From Rhodococcoides fascians A25f (GTDB taxonomy: Bacteria > Actinomycetota > Actinomycetes > Mycobacteriales > Mycobacteriaceae), in NCBI RefSeq assembly GCF_000760935.2, contig NZ_CP049744.1:2759501-2823500 (forward strand): a DNA stretch of 64,000 nucleotides, read 5' to 3'. The notes under the pieces are model-generated. The model saw nothing but the letters and a program-made list of their open reading frames with translations. It made no database searches and was not told where the DNA came from. Positions 40,704 to 50,902 of the stretch are shown in pieces (position 1 is the first letter of the stretch; the number at the start of each line of letters is the position of its first letter). The position numbers were made by a program, and so were the translations under genes.

Positions 40704-40800
40704 AGCTCTTGCGCCGTTACTAAGGTTTGCCTATGCTGACTACATACCAACGGACCGCGCCGGAGTCCTGAGGGCTGCAGTGACTCCCGGTCCTTGCCAC

Positions 40801-40837
40801 GGTGGGCCTCTCGTTCTTCACGAACGGGAGGCCCACC
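40801..40837 (+). terminator. Rho-independent terminator hairpin
   Basis: GGTGGGCCTCTCGTTC (40801-40816) pairs with GAACGGGAGGCCCACC (40822-40837) with a single G-U pair, loop TTCAC, followed by GATTTTCG. It lies between the iron-region gene and the thioesterase gene and should end the former; because its upstream region could hold a promoter, attenuation of the thioesterase is also possible. Confidence 0.75.
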
Positions 40838-40926
40838 GATTTTCGTGGGTCGACCGTCGTGTAATTCTGATGGAAAGTCGGCTGCACGGTCGGCCCACAT
40901 GTTTCGACGCAACCGGAGGCAGTGCA

Positions 40927-41388
40927 ATGACGGACTCGAACGGCACCACGGAAGAGACGCCTTTCGACGCCTTGACGCCGGAACAGTTGACCGAGCTGTG
41001 CCACCGTGGATTCGACGGAGTCGTCGGTCTGAAATACCTCGCGGTGTCCGGCGAGGACGTGCGCGCGGAGTGGACAGTGACTCCGCAGCTCCATCAACCC
41101 GCAGGAATCATGCATGGTGGCGTCCTGTGCGCGGTGGTCGAATCGGTGGCCAGCATCGGCGGATCGGCCTGGTTCGGGTCACGTGGACACGTGGTCGGCG
41201 CCAACAACAACACCGACTTCCTGCGAGCCACGCGATCGGGAACCTTGGCCGCACACGGACATCCGATTCATCGTGGACGCACCCAGCAGCTGTGGCAGGT
41301 GGACATCTCCGACGAGACCGGACGCTTGGTAGCTCAGGGCAGAGTCCGACTGGCAAATATCGAAAACACTGCACATCTGGGACAGTGA
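40927..41388 (+). CDS. Hotdog-fold PaaI-type thioesterase (Rv1847-like)
   Basis: A 153-residue acyl-CoA thioesterase of the PaaI/YbgC hotdog group with the active-site helix HQPAGIMHGGVLCAVVESVAS and the later FLRATRSGTLAA. ATG with GGAGG upstream. In mycobacteria the same gene precedes urease, and here the aldolase gene is inserted between. Its stop overlaps the next ATG (TGATG). Substrate unknown. Confidence 0.9.
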   Translation: MTDSNGTTEETPFDALTPEQLTELCHRGFDGVVGLKYLAVSGEDVRAEWTVTPQLHQPAGIMHGGVLCAVVESVASIGGSAWFGSRGHVVGANNNTDFLRATRSGTLAAHGHPIHRGRTQQLWQVDISDETGRLVAQGRVRLANIENTAHLGQ

Positions 41389-42662
41389 TGCCCATGACGG
41401 GCTACAACCAGCATCCAGATTCACCGGTCACCGCGCTGACTCCCGACGCTCTCGATCGCCTCGAGACACTCTTCGGGCCCATCGACGAGGATCTGGCGCG
41501 GCACTATCCCGGGGACCGCATCGGCGGGCAGCCTTCCCACACCGTGTACGTCTCGGCGGCGGAAGCCTCGGCGAATGTGCCCGCCGAGTGGGGCGCTGCA
41601 TCCTCCGCGATTCTGGACGCTCACCCCGAGGCATTCGCCGAACTCGACACTGCGAACGTTCTGCCCCTGGTTCGTGCGCGATTGAGCACGGCCCCCATCC
41701 AGGACCTCCGATTCGATTTCGAGGACGGGTACGGATGGCGGTCGGACGTCGTCGAAGACCGTCATGCAACGGCCGCGGGTGCAGCGTTGGCGGCCTTGGC
41801 GAAAGATGCCGATGGTCCGACCTGGTTGGGTATTCGTTCCAAAGGACTTGCAGCACACGAGCGTCGGCGCGGGATTCGCACCCTCGAGCTCGTTCTGGAC
41901 GGGGCCGGGGGAGTGCCCGACGGTTTCGTGTTCACCGTGCCCAAACTGCGCGCCACCTCGCAGGTGGCCGCGGTGGTCGCGTTGTGCGAGGAACTCGAGC
42001 GCGCGCACGGCCTGCCCGATCGCGCCCTTCGATTCGAGTTGCAGATCGAGAGTCCCCAGGCGGTCATCGGGGCCGACGGTACGACGACTCTCGCACGGGC
42101 GATCACGCGCGCCGACGGCCGCTGCACGTCACTGCACTACGGAACCTACGATTACAGCGCCGCGTGTGGGATCACGTCCGCGCAGCAGTCGCTGGCACAT
42201 CCGGTGGCGGACCACGCGAAGAACGTCATGCTGGTGGCAGCCGCGCAGACCGGAGTGTGGGTGTGCGACGGTTCGACCCAGGTTGTTCCCACCGGCAGCC
42301 CGGAGCAGGTTTCGGCGTCGGCGCGGCGGCACTTCGATCTGGTGACGAGGTCCCTCGAACGCGGTTTCTACCAGGGCTGGGACATGCATCCCGGGCATCT
42401 GGTGACGCGGTGGCTGGCCACCTTCGGTTTCTTCCGCCACGCCATGCCGGTCGCGGCTGCTCGACTCGGGGGCTACCTCGATCGTCAGGGCGGTGAGGTG
42501 ATGGACGAACCCGCCACCGCGCAGGCGTTGGCCGGCGTGCTGGTGCGAGGCCTCGACGCGGGTGCGTTCGGCCTCGCCGAACTGCAGGCAATTGCCTCGG
42601 GAATCGACCGAGACGTCCTGCGGGGACTGCTCGATCGATCGGTGACCGTGCCCCTCGGGTGA
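41388..42662 (+). CDS. HpcH/HpaI aldolase/citrate-lyase-family protein
   Basis: A 424-residue TIM-barrel protein. [11 protein letters not shown] (Mg2+ site), [17 protein letters not shown] and the [15 protein letters not shown] block belong to the CitE/HpcH family, which cleaves or forms carbon-carbon bonds of oxo- or acyl-CoA substrates. It is longer than CitE and belongs to the actinobacterial subgroup with DUF label 6986, as I recall. The ATG overlaps the thioesterase stop by one base. The urease genes follow after 85 bases. Substrate unknown. Confidence 0.8.
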   Translation: MPMTGYNQHPDSPVTALTPDALDRLETLFGPIDEDLARHYPGDRIGGQPSHTVYVSAAEASANVPAEWGAASSAILDAHPEAFAELDTANVLPLVRARLSTAPIQDLRFDFEDGYGWRSDVVEDRHATAAGAALAALAKDADGPTWLGIRSKGLAAHERRRGIRTLELVLDGAGGVPDGFVFTVPKLRATSQVAAVVALCEELERAHGLPDRALRFELQIESPQAVIGADGTTTLARAITRADGRCTSLHYGTYDYSAACGITSAQQSLAHPVADHAKNVMLVAAAQTGVWVCDGSTQVVPTGSPEQVSASARRHFDLVTRSLERGFYQGWDMHPGHLVTRWLATFGFFRHAMPVAAARLGGYLDRQGGEVMDEPATAQALAGVLVRGLDAGAFGLAELQAIASGIDRDVLRGLLDRSVTVPLG

Positions 42663-42747
42663 GGCGCGAACCGGCGCTCCGCTGCCGGGCTGCCTCGAGC
42701 GTGTCAGAATTGCCGAGCACCATCACCGATCGGGACGGAGAACTCCA

Positions 42748-43380
42748 ATGCGGTTGTCTCCGCACGAGCAGGATCGACTGCTCGTCAGCTATGCGGCCGA
42801 GCTCGCGCGTCGTCGTCAGGCTCGAGGCTTGAAGCTCAATCATCCCGAGGCCATCGCGGTCATCACCGATCACCTTCTCGAGGGTGCCCGGGACGGGCGA
42901 TCCGTTGCAGATCTGATGTCCTCGGGGCGCGAAATCCTCACTGCCGACGATGTCCTCGGTGGGGTTCCCGAATTGCTTCCCGAGGTGATGGTCGAAGCGA
43001 CCTTTCCCGACGGCACGAAATTGATCACCGTGCACGAGCCGATCTCACCCAAGCGAGGTGACGGTCACCTGATTCCCGGCGAGATCATCACCGTCGCAGG
43101 GGACATCGAGATCAACGAGGGTGCCGAGGTGATCACGATGGTCGTCGTGAACGGCGGAGATCGGCCGGTTCAAGTGGGCTCACACGTGCACTTCCCACAG
43201 TCCAACACCGCCCTGCAGTTCGATCGTGAGCGTGCCCACGGCCACCGCCTCGATATTCCGGCGGGCACAGCGGTACGTTTCGAGCCCGGCATCGAACAGA
43301 CAGTTCGGCTCGTGCCTCTCGGTGGCACGCGCGAGGTCCACGGTTTGAGCATGACACCTCCCGGAAAGTTGGACAGCTGA
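42748..43380 (+). CDS. ureAB: Urease gamma-beta fusion subunit (UreAB)
   Basis: A single 210-residue chain holding urease gamma (about 1-100, [20 protein letters not shown] ... [18 protein letters not shown]) and beta (about 103-210, [42 protein letters not shown]). Bacterial ureases normally have separate ureA and ureB, as in M. tuberculosis, so this is a fused form like Helicobacter UreA. ATG starts after a GGACGGAG site. Stop overlaps the ureC ATG (TGATG). Confidence 0.93.
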   Translation: MRLSPHEQDRLLVSYAAELARRRQARGLKLNHPEAIAVITDHLLEGARDGRSVADLMSSGREILTADDVLGGVPELLPEVMVEATFPDGTKLITVHEPISPKRGDGHLIPGEIITVAGDIEINEGAEVITMVVVNGGDRPVQVGSHVHFPQSNTALQFDRERAHGHRLDIPAGTAVRFEPGIEQTVRLVPLGGTREVHGLSMTPPGKLDS

Positions 43381-45101
43381 TGGCGCGTCTGAGCCGTAGT
43401 CGATACGCACAGTTGTTCGGGCCCACCACGGGTGATCGAATTCGCCTGGCAGACACGGATCTTCTGATCGAGGTCACCGAGGACCGCAGCGGCGGCCCGG
43501 GCAACGCGGGGGAGGAAGCGGTCTTCGGCGGCGGCAAGGTGATCCGCGAGTCGATGGGTCAATCGCGTGCTACCCGCGCAGACGGAGCTCCCGACACGGT
43601 GATCACCGGGGTGGTTGTCGTCGACTACTGGGGAATCATCAAGGCCGACCTCGGTATTCGCGACGGGCGCATCGTGGCATTGGGCAAGGCAGGCAACCCC
43701 GACACCATGACCGGAGTCCATCCCGATCTGGTGATCGGGCCCTCGACCGAGATCATCGCAGGCAACGGAAAGATCGTCACGGCCGGCGGCATCGACTGTC
43801 ACGTCCATCTGATCTGCCCGCAGATCAAGGAGGAAGCTCTCGGTGGAGGCATCACCACCGTGATCGCCGGCGGCACCGGACCCGCCGAAGGAAGCAAGGC
43901 CACCACGGTCACCCCGGGTGCATGGCACCTGTCCCGGATGCTCGAAGCTCTCGATGACTGGCCGATGAACATCGTGCTCCTCGGCAAGGGCAACACTGTC
44001 AACCCCGACTCCATGTGGGAGCAATTGCGCGCAGGCGCATCAGGATTCAAGCTGCACGAGGATTGGGGCTCGACCCCTGCTGCGATCGACGCGTGCCTGC
44101 GAGTATGTGAGGACGCCGGTGTGCAGGCCGCGCTCCACTCGGACACCCTGAACGAGGCCGGCTTCGTCGAGACCACCCTCGCTGCGATCGACGGCCGTGG
44201 AATTCACGCCTATCACACAGAAGGCGCGGGCGGCGGGCATGCACCCGACATCATCACCGTGGCAGCGCAAGGGCACGTACTGCCCAGCTCGACCAACCCG
44301 ACGCGTCCCCATACCGTCAACACCCTCGACGAACATCTCGACATGCTGATGGTGTGCCATCACCTGAGTCCGTCCATTCCGGAGGATCTGGCCTTCGCCG
44401 AAAGTCGTATCCGGCCGTCGACCATTGCGGCCGAGGATCTGCTGCACGACATGGGTGCGATCTCGATGATCGGCAGCGATGCGCAGGCAATGGGCCGGAT
44501 CGGCGAGGTCGTTCTGCGTACCTGGCAGACAGCACACGTGATGAAATCTCGTCGGGGGTTCCTCTCCGGAGACAACGGGGCCGACAACAACCGCGTCATG
44601 CGGTACGTCGCCAAGTACACGATCTGCCCGGCCGTGGCCCACGGGCTGGACGACGAGATCGGCTCGATCGAGCCGGGAAAATTGGCCGATCTGGTGCTGT
44701 GGGATCCGGCGTTCTTCGGTGTCCGTCCGCACATGGTCGTCAAGGGCGGAATGATCGCCTGGGCGGCTATGGGCGATGCCAACGCGTCCATCCCGACCCC
44801 GCAACCCGAGCTTCCGCGTCCGATGTTCGGGGCCTCGCCCAAAGCAGCTGCCGCGACATCGCTGCACTTCGTCGCTCCCCAGGCAATCGAAGATGGACTT
44901 GCCGGCCGCCTGAACTGCGATCGCCGGCTCGTTCCGGTCAAGAACGTCCGCAGCGTCAGGAAGTCCGACATGGCTCTCAACGACGCCATGCCCGACATCG
45001 AGGTGGATCCGGACACCTTCACGGTGCGCATCGACGGCGACGTGTGGAAAGAACAGCCGGCAACCGAACTGCCGATGGCGCAGCGATACTTCCTCTTCTG
45101 A
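43380..45101 (+). CDS. ureC: Urease alpha subunit
   Basis: Catalytic subunit of urease (573 residues), which hydrolyses urea to ammonia and carbamate at a dinickel site. All ligands are present: His141/His143 (HVHL), the carbamylated Lys224 (GFKLHEDWG), His253, His279, Asp367 (GSDAQAMG) and the flap Cys326-His327. The ATG overlaps ureAB and the stop overlaps ureF, so the urease genes are translated in series. Confidence 0.97.
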   Translation: MARLSRSRYAQLFGPTTGDRIRLADTDLLIEVTEDRSGGPGNAGEEAVFGGGKVIRESMGQSRATRADGAPDTVITGVVVVDYWGIIKADLGIRDGRIVALGKAGNPDTMTGVHPDLVIGPSTEIIAGNGKIVTAGGIDCHVHLICPQIKEEALGGGITTVIAGGTGPAEGSKATTVTPGAWHLSRMLEALDDWPMNIVLLGKGNTVNPDSMWEQLRAGASGFKLHEDWGSTPAAIDACLRVCEDAGVQAALHSDTLNEAGFVETTLAAIDGRGIHAYHTEGAGGGHAPDIITVAAQGHVLPSSTNPTRPHTVNTLDEHLDMLMVCHHLSPSIPEDLAFAESRIRPSTIAAEDLLHDMGAISMIGSDAQAMGRIGEVVLRTWQTAHVMKSRRGFLSGDNGADNNRVMRYVAKYTICPAVAHGLDDEIGSIEPGKLADLVLWDPAFFGVRPHMVVKGGMIAWAAMGDANASIPTPQPELPRPMFGASPKAAAATSLHFVAPQAIEDGLAGRLNCDRRLVPVKNVRSVRKSDMALNDAMPDIEVDPDTFTVRIDGDVWKEQPATELPMAQRYFLF

Positions 45102-45757
45102 TGACGGCTGCTCGTCTGCAGGTGACAACGCTTCTCTCACTTGCCGACTCACGTCTGCCCACCGGTGGACACGTGCATTCCGGTGGAGTGGAGGAGGCGA
45201 TCGCCTCGGGTTTCGTCCGAGACATCGCGACACTCGAGGCTTTCTTGCGACGTCGTATCAGGACCTCCGGTGCCACCATGGCGTCGGTGGCTGCAGCGAT
45301 CGTCCACGGCTCGCTCGGCACCGAAGGTGCCGACGCCGAGTGTGACGCTCGGACGCCGTCTCCGGCGGCCAGATCCGCGTCACGCGCACAGGGTCGCGGT
45401 CTGCTCCGATTGGCCAAATCGGCTTGGCCGCATCATGATTGGACAACGATCGGCCGTAAGCCGCACCTTCCCGTGGCTGCAGGGCACGTGGGACTCGCGT
45501 GCGGGCTGTCGGTTGCCGATACAGCGGCTGTGCAGGTGTACATCACCATGACCGGTTCGGCGATCGCGGCGCAGCGTCTGCTGGCGCTCGATCCGGCCGA
45601 GGTTGCCGCATGCACCATCCGGTTGGGCGACTTCTGTGACGACGTGACCGCCTCGGTGTGCGAATGCCTACCCGAGCTGATGGAGTTGTCGGATCCGTTG
45701 CTGGACATGTTCGCCGAAGCCCACGCCGTCCGCGATCGTCCGTTGTTCGTATCCTGA
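45101..45757 (+). CDS. ureF: Urease accessory protein UreF
   Basis: All-alpha nickel-incorporation chaperone, 218 residues; [23 protein letters not shown] at the start and [18 protein letters not shown] are typical. It works with UreD and UreG to carbamylate the active-site lysine and load nickel. The ATG overlaps the ureC stop by one base (TGATG). The 45359-45390 stretch ([12 protein letters not shown]) is a normal family insertion. Confidence 0.93.
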   Translation: MTAARLQVTTLLSLADSRLPTGGHVHSGGVEEAIASGFVRDIATLEAFLRRRIRTSGATMASVAAAIVHGSLGTEGADAECDARTPSPAARSASRAQGRGLLRLAKSAWPHHDWTTIGRKPHLPVAAGHVGLACGLSVADTAAVQVYITMTGSAIAAQRLLALDPAEVAACTIRLGDFCDDVTASVCECLPELMELSDPLLDMFAEAHAVRDRPLFVS

Positions 45758-45809
45758 AATTCCGATCCACTGTTTCGACCGACTGTTCTCGAACAATGAA
45801 GGAGATGTC

Positions 45810-46514
45810 ATGCCCCCGCACCTGATCGACGGTGAGCCCCACGACCACGGACTGGATCGTCCGAAACGCGCGCGGGAGGCAGGCGAGGCGCTGCGAGTGG
45901 GAATCGGTGGACCGGTCGGTTCCGGAAAGACCGCATTGGTGGCTGCCCTGTGTCGCCAGCTTCGTGACGAGCTGTCGCTGGCTGTTCTGACCAACGACAT
46001 CTACACGACCGAGGACGCCGACTTCCTGCGTCGGCATGCGGTGCTGCCGGACGAGCGCATCACGGCCGTACAGACAGGTGGCTGCCCGCACACCGCCATT
46101 CGCGACGACATCACGGCCAATCTCGACGCCATCGACGACCTGATCGAGAACAATCCGCCCCTGGACCTCATTCTGGTCGAGTCGGGCGGAGACAATCTCA
46201 CCGCTACGTTCTCGTCCGGTCTCATCGATGTGCAGATCTTCGTCGTCGATGTCGCAGGCGGCGACAAGGTTCCGCGCAAGGGTGGACCCGGTGTGACCTT
46301 CTCCGATCTGTTGGTGGTCAACAAGACAGATCTGGCCCCCTACGTCGGGGCCGATCTGGGTGTGATGGAACGCGATGCGGCACAGGTGCGCGAGGGCCGA
46401 CCGACTGCGCTGATCTCACTCACCGACGACCCGGCCGCGACCACGGTACTCGCGTGGATTCGCGAGCAGCTGAAGGTCGTTGCCGATGCCGACGCGCATG
46501 CCCACACGCACTGA
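45810..46514 (+). CDS. ureG: Urease accessory GTPase UreG
   Basis: SIMIBI-class GTPase that supplies energy and nickel for urease maturation, 234 residues. The P-loop [28 protein letters not shown], the metal motif in [11 protein letters not shown] and [13 protein letters not shown] are present. The tail DADAHAHTH is a short His-rich stretch that could bind nickel. ATG has AAGGAGATG upstream. Confidence 0.96.
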   Translation: MPPHLIDGEPHDHGLDRPKRAREAGEALRVGIGGPVGSGKTALVAALCRQLRDELSLAVLTNDIYTTEDADFLRRHAVLPDERITAVQTGGCPHTAIRDDITANLDAIDDLIENNPPLDLILVESGGDNLTATFSSGLIDVQIFVVDVAGGDKVPRKGGPGVTFSDLLVVNKTDLAPYVGADLGVMERDAAQVREGRPTALISLTDDPAATTVLAWIREQLKVVADADAHAHTH

Positions 46515-46520
46515 GCGTCG

Positions 46521-47189
46521 ATGCACACCGAGTTCTGCATCGATGCGAGCCTGCATCGCAGCCCACGCATCACCTCGGTGGGCGGCCTTGCCGGTCGGCA
46601 GACCGGGCCGGATACGGTCCACCTGATCGGAACCGCCGCAACGCCACTCGGTGGCGACACCATCACCGTCAGAATCTCCGTGGCGGCCGGCGCACACCTG
46701 GAGGTCCGCAGCGTCGCGGCGTCGCTGGCGATGCCCGGTGGGCAGCTGCGTCATTCGTCGGCGCAGTGGCACGTCGAGGTGGGTGCGGGTGCGTCTCTGA
46801 TCTTCGATCCCGAGCCGATGGTCGTCGCGTCGGACGCGTCGCATTCGGTGGTCAATACTATTGCGCTGCAACAGGATTCGAACTTGTGGTTGCGCGAGCG
46901 GACGCAGATCGGGCGTTTCGAGGAAGCGTCGGGTCGGTGGACCAGTGCGATGCGCTGCGACGTCGGAGACACTCCGTTGTTGCGCCACCGGGTGGAACTG
47001 GGCGAGGGATCGATCTCGCACGACGCGTTGTGGGCTCCACTGTCGATGTCGAGTACGTTGCAATACCCCGATGATCGTGCGTCCGAGGTCGATCTGCGCG
47101 GCGGAAGCGTTCGGCTGGCTCTGGCAGGAGGCGGCTCGCTGACTACTTCGGCGGGGCACCGCCTGCCGCCCAGTGATCCGAGTACGTGA
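46521..47189 (+). CDS. ureD: Urease accessory protein UreD
   Basis: A 222-residue UreD/UreH family protein that forms the pre-activation complex with UreF and UreG. RSVAASLAMPGGQLRHSSAQWHVEVGAGASL and GRWTSAMRCDVGDTPLLRHRVELGEGSISHDALW are in family style. The start lies 6 bases after ureG. The gene ends in front of a strong two-way terminator. Short for the family, like the mycobacterial form. Confidence 0.88.
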   Translation: MHTEFCIDASLHRSPRITSVGGLAGRQTGPDTVHLIGTAATPLGGDTITVRISVAAGAHLEVRSVAASLAMPGGQLRHSSAQWHVEVGAGASLIFDPEPMVVASDASHSVVNTIALQQDSNLWLRERTQIGRFEEASGRWTSAMRCDVGDTPLLRHRVELGEGSISHDALWAPLSMSSTLQYPDDRASEVDLRGGSVRLALAGGGSLTTSAGHRLPPSDPST

Positions 47190-47210
47190 GAGCGGCACGC
47201 CGAACGAAGA

Positions 47211-47248
47211 ATCGCATCGGCCGACGGTGTCCGGTCGGCCGATGCGAT
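47211..47248. terminator. Bidirectional terminator between ureD and ndh
   Basis: ATCGCATCGGCCGAC (47211-47225) and GTCGGCCGATGCGAT (47234-47248) are perfectly complementary 15-base arms around an 8-base loop. No T-run is seen, so termination would depend on stem strength; it separates two convergent genes. Confidence 0.7.
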
Positions 47249-47275
47249 GTCTCGAAGCTGGGGGTCAGCGGTGGG

Positions 47276-48679
47276 TCAGCCCGCTGCCTTCTCGCGTTCC
47301 TGTTCCGTCTCGGCGGTGTCCGGCTCGACGGCACCCGCGCGTTCGAGAGAATTCAGTTGTTCGATGGCCAACCTCGCGAACACCTGCTGTTCGGTCGATG
47401 CCATCTGGGCGCGACCGCGGCCGAGGAAGGTCACGAACCAGGAGATGACGGTGGTGATTCGACTGCGGTAGCCCACGAGGTAGTACAGGTGCAACGCAAG
47501 CCACATCAGCCATGCGATGAAGCCACCGAACTCGAGCTTGCCGACCTTGGCGACTGCGTTGAACCGCGACACCGTTGCCATCGAGCCCTTGTCGAAGTAC
47601 TTGAACGGCGCACGCTGAGCAGGGTCGTCCTCGCCCTTCACCGATGCCTTGATCCGCTTGGCGGCGTACGTCGCTCCCTGAATGGCGCCCTGCGCCATGC
47701 CCGGTACATCCTTGACCGACATGAGGTCGCCGACCACGAACACGTTCGAGTGGCCCTTGACGGTCAGATCGGGTTCGACGAGCACACGTCCGGCCCGGTC
47801 GGTCTCCGAACCGGACTGATCCGCGAGCTGCTTGCCGAGGGGGCTGCCCTGAACGCCTGCCGACCAGACCTTGCACTGCGCCTCGATGCGACGCGTCGTG
47901 CCGTCCTTCTCCTTGACGGTCAGGCCGTCGTTGTCGACGTCGGTGACCATCGCGTTGAGCTGGATTTCGACGCCGAGCTTCTCGAGTCGTTCCGCGGCCT
48001 TGCGGCCGAGCTTCTCGCCCATCGGCGGCAGTACGGCGGGCGCTGCGTCGAGCAGGATCACGCGGGCGTCGCGAGGATCGATGTTGCGGAAAGCTCCGTC
48101 GAGCGTTCGGTCGGCGAGCTCGGCGATCTGCCCGGCTAGTTCCACACCGGTGGGGCCGGCCCCGACGACGACGAAGGTCATGAGGCGGTCCTTCTCCTCC
48201 TGATCGTCGGAGAGTTCCGCCTGCTCGAACGCGCCGAGAATGCGTCCCCGCAGTTCGAGTGCGTCGTCGATGGTCTTCATGCCGGGCGCGAACTCGGCGA
48301 AGTGATCGTTGCCGAAGTAGGACTGCTGCGCGCCGGCTGCGACGATCAGGCTGTCGAAGGGAGTGACGGTGATGCGCTCGAGCAGCTTCGACGTCACCGT
48401 CTTGGCCTCGAGGTCGATGTTCAACACGTCGCCCAGCAACACCTCGGCGTTCTTCTGCTTGCGGAGAATGACGCGGGTGGTGGGAGCGATCTCGCCGACG
48501 GACAGGATGCCCGTCGCGACCTGGTAGAGGAGCGGCTGAAAGAGGTGGTGCGTCGTCTTGGCGACGAGGGTGATGTCGACGTCGGCCTTCTTGAGCGCCT
48601 TGACGCCGAACAGACCTCCGAACCCGGAACCGATGACGACGACACGATGACGCTTCGATTCGACCGGTTGGATGCTCAT
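47276..48679 (-). CDS. ndh: Type II NADH:quinone oxidoreductase
   Basis: A non-proton-pumping membrane-associated NADH dehydrogenase (467 residues) that passes electrons from NADH to menaquinone. FAD-binding GSGFGGLFG near residue 17, the NADH-binding TFVVVGAGPTGVELAGQ and AGVQGSPLGKQL sites are present. A C-terminal amphipathic stretch (IAWLMWLALHLYYLVGYRSR) should hold it to the membrane. Same place as Rv1854c beside urease in mycobacteria. ATG with AGGGAGCAGGT upstream. Confidence 0.95.
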   Translation of the reverse strand: MSIQPVESKRHRVVVIGSGFGGLFGVKALKKADVDITLVAKTTHHLFQPLLYQVATGILSVGEIAPTTRVILRKQKNAEVLLGDVLNIDLEAKTVTSKLLERITVTPFDSLIVAAGAQQSYFGNDHFAEFAPGMKTIDDALELRGRILGAFEQAELSDDQEEKDRLMTFVVVGAGPTGVELAGQIAELADRTLDGAFRNIDPRDARVILLDAAPAVLPPMGEKLGRKAAERLEKLGVEIQLNAMVTDVDNDGLTVKEKDGTTRRIEAQCKVWSAGVQGSPLGKQLADQSGSETDRAGRVLVEPDLTVKGHSNVFVVGDLMSVKDVPGMAQGAIQGATYAAKRIKASVKGEDDPAQRAPFKYFDKGSMATVSRFNAVAKVGKLEFGGFIAWLMWLALHLYYLVGYRSRITTVISWFVTFLGRGRAQMASTEQQVFARLAIEQLNSLERAGAVEPDTAETEQEREKAAG

Positions 48680-48785
48680 TACCTGCTCCCTAGACGTTGA
48701 GATGTAGCCACAACGGTAGCCGCCATCCTTCGCGGCGTCTCGGCGAGGTGGCTGTACCGGTACAGAGCGGGGAGCGCAGCGGAAA

Positions 48786-49586
48786 CTAGCGGCTGCCCAC
48801 CGCTCGCTTCGCCAGTTCCACGGTCGCGGCCCGCAGTTCCCCAGCCGAGTCGATCGGGGTCGCGTAGCCGACCCTGGTGTACGCGACTCCGCGCGGCGTG
48901 AGCACCTTCAGGTCGAGTCCGTAGCGGTCTGCGGCGGTGCATTCGGCGGACGTGGCATCGGGATAGCCACCCAGTTCGCGGGCCATCGCCATCAGAGACG
49001 TCGAGTGGTCGGCGTTGAGGTGCTCGATCGCGTACGCGGAGGTGGGCGATACCGGATCGGGTGCGGCCTCGGCGTAGTCCTCGGCAGTTGCCGAATCCAT
49101 CCGCCCGTATCCGCCGACCCAGCGGACCCGATGCACGCGCATGACCCAGAGCGTGAAGTCGCTGTAGTCGAGGTAGTACTTCGCCGCAGGAACCCCCGCG
49201 AGATGCGCCTCGCGGGCAGCAGACAGCTCGTCTCCCTCGGGGCGTTCGACCACGCCGGCCAGAGTGATTCGGCCGGACGCCAACGGATCGGTCTGCGATT
49301 GCGGTGCCACGATCGACAGGCTCGCGCGCTGATCGCCTGCGAGGTTGCGCCCGTGCTCGGCCATCCGCGACACACACAGAACCGGAGCGCCGCCGTGCAA
49401 TCCGTACGTGACGAACGATGCCCAGGGATCGCCGTCCGCGGTCAGGCTCGCAAGGGTCGCAATGTTGGTGGACGCGGCGATCGTGCGCGCCTCCTCGGCC
49501 GCCGAGGGACGACGGTCGGCGACCACGGGAGACAGGGGAGGGGGAACGGACGGAGCGTCACCGGGGTCGCCATGATCGAGTGCCAT
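48786..49586 (-). CDS. DUF2470 / pyridoxamine 5'-phosphate oxidase-like (HugZ-type) protein
   Basis: A 266-residue protein with a split-barrel flavin/heme domain (TNIATLASLTADGDPWASFVTYG; GDQRASLSIVAPQS) and a C-terminal DUF2470 domain (AIEHLNADHSTSLMAMARELGG; LDLKVLTPRGVAYTRVGYATP). This architecture is shared by HugZ-like heme-degrading proteins and related oxidases. No clear ribosome binding site precedes the chosen ATG. The role in heme use is inferred. Confidence 0.8.
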   Translation of the reverse strand: MALDHGDPGDAPSVPPPLSPVVADRRPSAAEEARTIAASTNIATLASLTADGDPWASFVTYGLHGGAPVLCVSRMAEHGRNLAGDQRASLSIVAPQSQTDPLASGRITLAGVVERPEGDELSAAREAHLAGVPAAKYYLDYSDFTLWVMRVHRVRWVGGYGRMDSATAEDYAEAAPDPVSPTSAYAIEHLNADHSTSLMAMARELGGYPDATSAECTAADRYGLDLKVLTPRGVAYTRVGYATPIDSAGELRAATVELAKRAVGSR

Positions 49587-49608
49587 GCGCAGAAGCTTAG
49601 GCGACGAC

Positions 49609-50286
49609 CTACAGGAGGTGTCGGGCATGAATCAGAGCGTCGGCGAGCAATGCGACACCGAGCACGACGAAGATGACGCGCACCGTCGGCGGGCCGTACC
49701 GCGTCAAGCCACGCACGGTGGTGACGAACGCCCGCCTGGAACGTCGACTCTTCCTGGACGCCAGAATCAGGACGAGGATGGGCGGAATCAGTGCGATCAG
49801 GCAGTAGACGACGACTATGGCCGGCCACCACTGCGGGCGGGGAACATAGGTCGAGAGCATCGTCAGCCCGGCGAGGTACGGCACTGCCGTCGGGCCCTGC
49901 ACCAGACCGATCGTCAACCCTGTCAGGGCGACCACGGGAATGCTGGAGCCGGCTCGGGCGGCCCATGCCGGTGGGCGACGCTCGGCGGTGCGCAGCGCGC
50001 CGAGGCTGATCAGGACCAGCCCGACGACGAACTCCGTGCGATACCGGACCGTGGGAGTGACGGTGAAGTCGAACAGATCCGTGACGAAGTCGATGCCGAG
50101 AACGGTGACAATGCCGAACGCCGTCGTCGCCGTGAACACTCCGCCGACGAAGGCCAGCCCGGCTCGGAACGGCGACCGCCGTGTGGTTCTCGAGTGCACC
50201 GCAATAGCGGCAGTGACGCCGATCAGCAAGACGTCGAGCGAATCGAGTATCGCAAAGCCGACGAGCGCGAGCAGCAAAGTCACCAT
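49609..50286 (-). CDS. GAP-family (Sap/LysE-like) membrane protein
   Basis: A 225-residue protein with about six membrane helices (FAILDSLDVLLIGVTAAIAV, AGLAFVGGVFTATTAFGIV, VVALTGLTIGLVQGPTAVP, VVVYCLIALIPPILVLIL, VRVIFVVLGVALLADALI). Mycobacterial homologues of the GAP/Sap type have been linked to glycopeptidolipid export, but this is not shown for this branch. ATG at 50286. It is close to, but not overlapping, its neighbours on the same strand. Confidence 0.7.
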   Translation of the reverse strand: MVTLLLALVGFAILDSLDVLLIGVTAAIAVHSRTTRRSPFRAGLAFVGGVFTATTAFGIVTVLGIDFVTDLFDFTVTPTVRYRTEFVVGLVLISLGALRTAERRPPAWAARAGSSIPVVALTGLTIGLVQGPTAVPYLAGLTMLSTYVPRPQWWPAIVVVYCLIALIPPILVLILASRKSRRSRRAFVTTVRGLTRYGPPTVRVIFVVLGVALLADALIHARHLL

Positions 50287-50305
50287 GGAAGGTTCAGGGT
50301 ATCGG

Positions 50306-50860
50306 TCAGGTGAAGGCGATATCTTTCGTCGCCACTGCCGCCGCGGTACGTCCGGGCGCGGTCTGGTTGTCCCAGTACAGATTGGTGTGTGCGATGACCT
50401 GCTCGGGCAGGGGAGCTCCCCATTTCGTCAGGTCTTCCGTCGTGTGAGCGTCGCTCGCCAGCGTGACGTCGTATCCGCGCGCCAGAGCGCCGTGAAGGGT
50501 GGATCGGACGCAGAAATCGGTCTGTGCGCCTGCGACCACGACATGCCCGGCTTCGGCCGCTGTCAGCTCGGCCTCCAACGTCGTGCTCTCGAAGGCGTCT
50601 CCGTGTTTCTTGTGCACGATCGGGTCGCTCGAAGCCACAGGTAGCGCCTCCAGAAGGTTCCACCCGTCCGTCCCGAAGTGCAGTTCCTCTTCGGCCGAGT
50701 GCTGTACCCAGATCACCGCAGTACCCGTCTCCCGTGCGCGGGTCACCAGGGACACGATGTTGTCGATCACGCGTTCTCGCTCGTGCACACCCACCATCAC
50801 GTCGTTCTGTACGTCGACGATCAGCAGTGCGGTTGTGTGGCGGTCGGGCAGGGTGGTCAC
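50306..50860 (-). CDS. Isochorismatase-like cysteine hydrolase
   Basis: A 184-residue hydrolase with the catalytic triad of the family: Asp16 in LIVDVQND, the Lys of VHKKHGDAF and the Cys in AQTDFCVRST. Family members hydrolyse amides or nicotinamide-like or isochorismate substrates; this one cannot be assigned further. GTG start with GGAAGGA upstream at proper spacing. Stands alone between two other same-strand genes. Confidence 0.88.
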   Translation of the reverse strand: MTTLPDRHTTALLIVDVQNDVMVGVHERERVIDNIVSLVTRARETGTAVIWVQHSAEEELHFGTDGWNLLEALPVASSDPIVHKKHGDAFESTTLEAELTAAEAGHVVVAGAQTDFCVRSTLHGALARGYDVTLASDAHTTEDLTKWGAPLPEQVIAHTNLYWDNQTAPGRTAAAVATKDIAFT

Positions 50861-50902
50861 GACAATTCCTTCCGAAAGGTGTCTCGTCCGAGTGCCTGCA
50901 CG

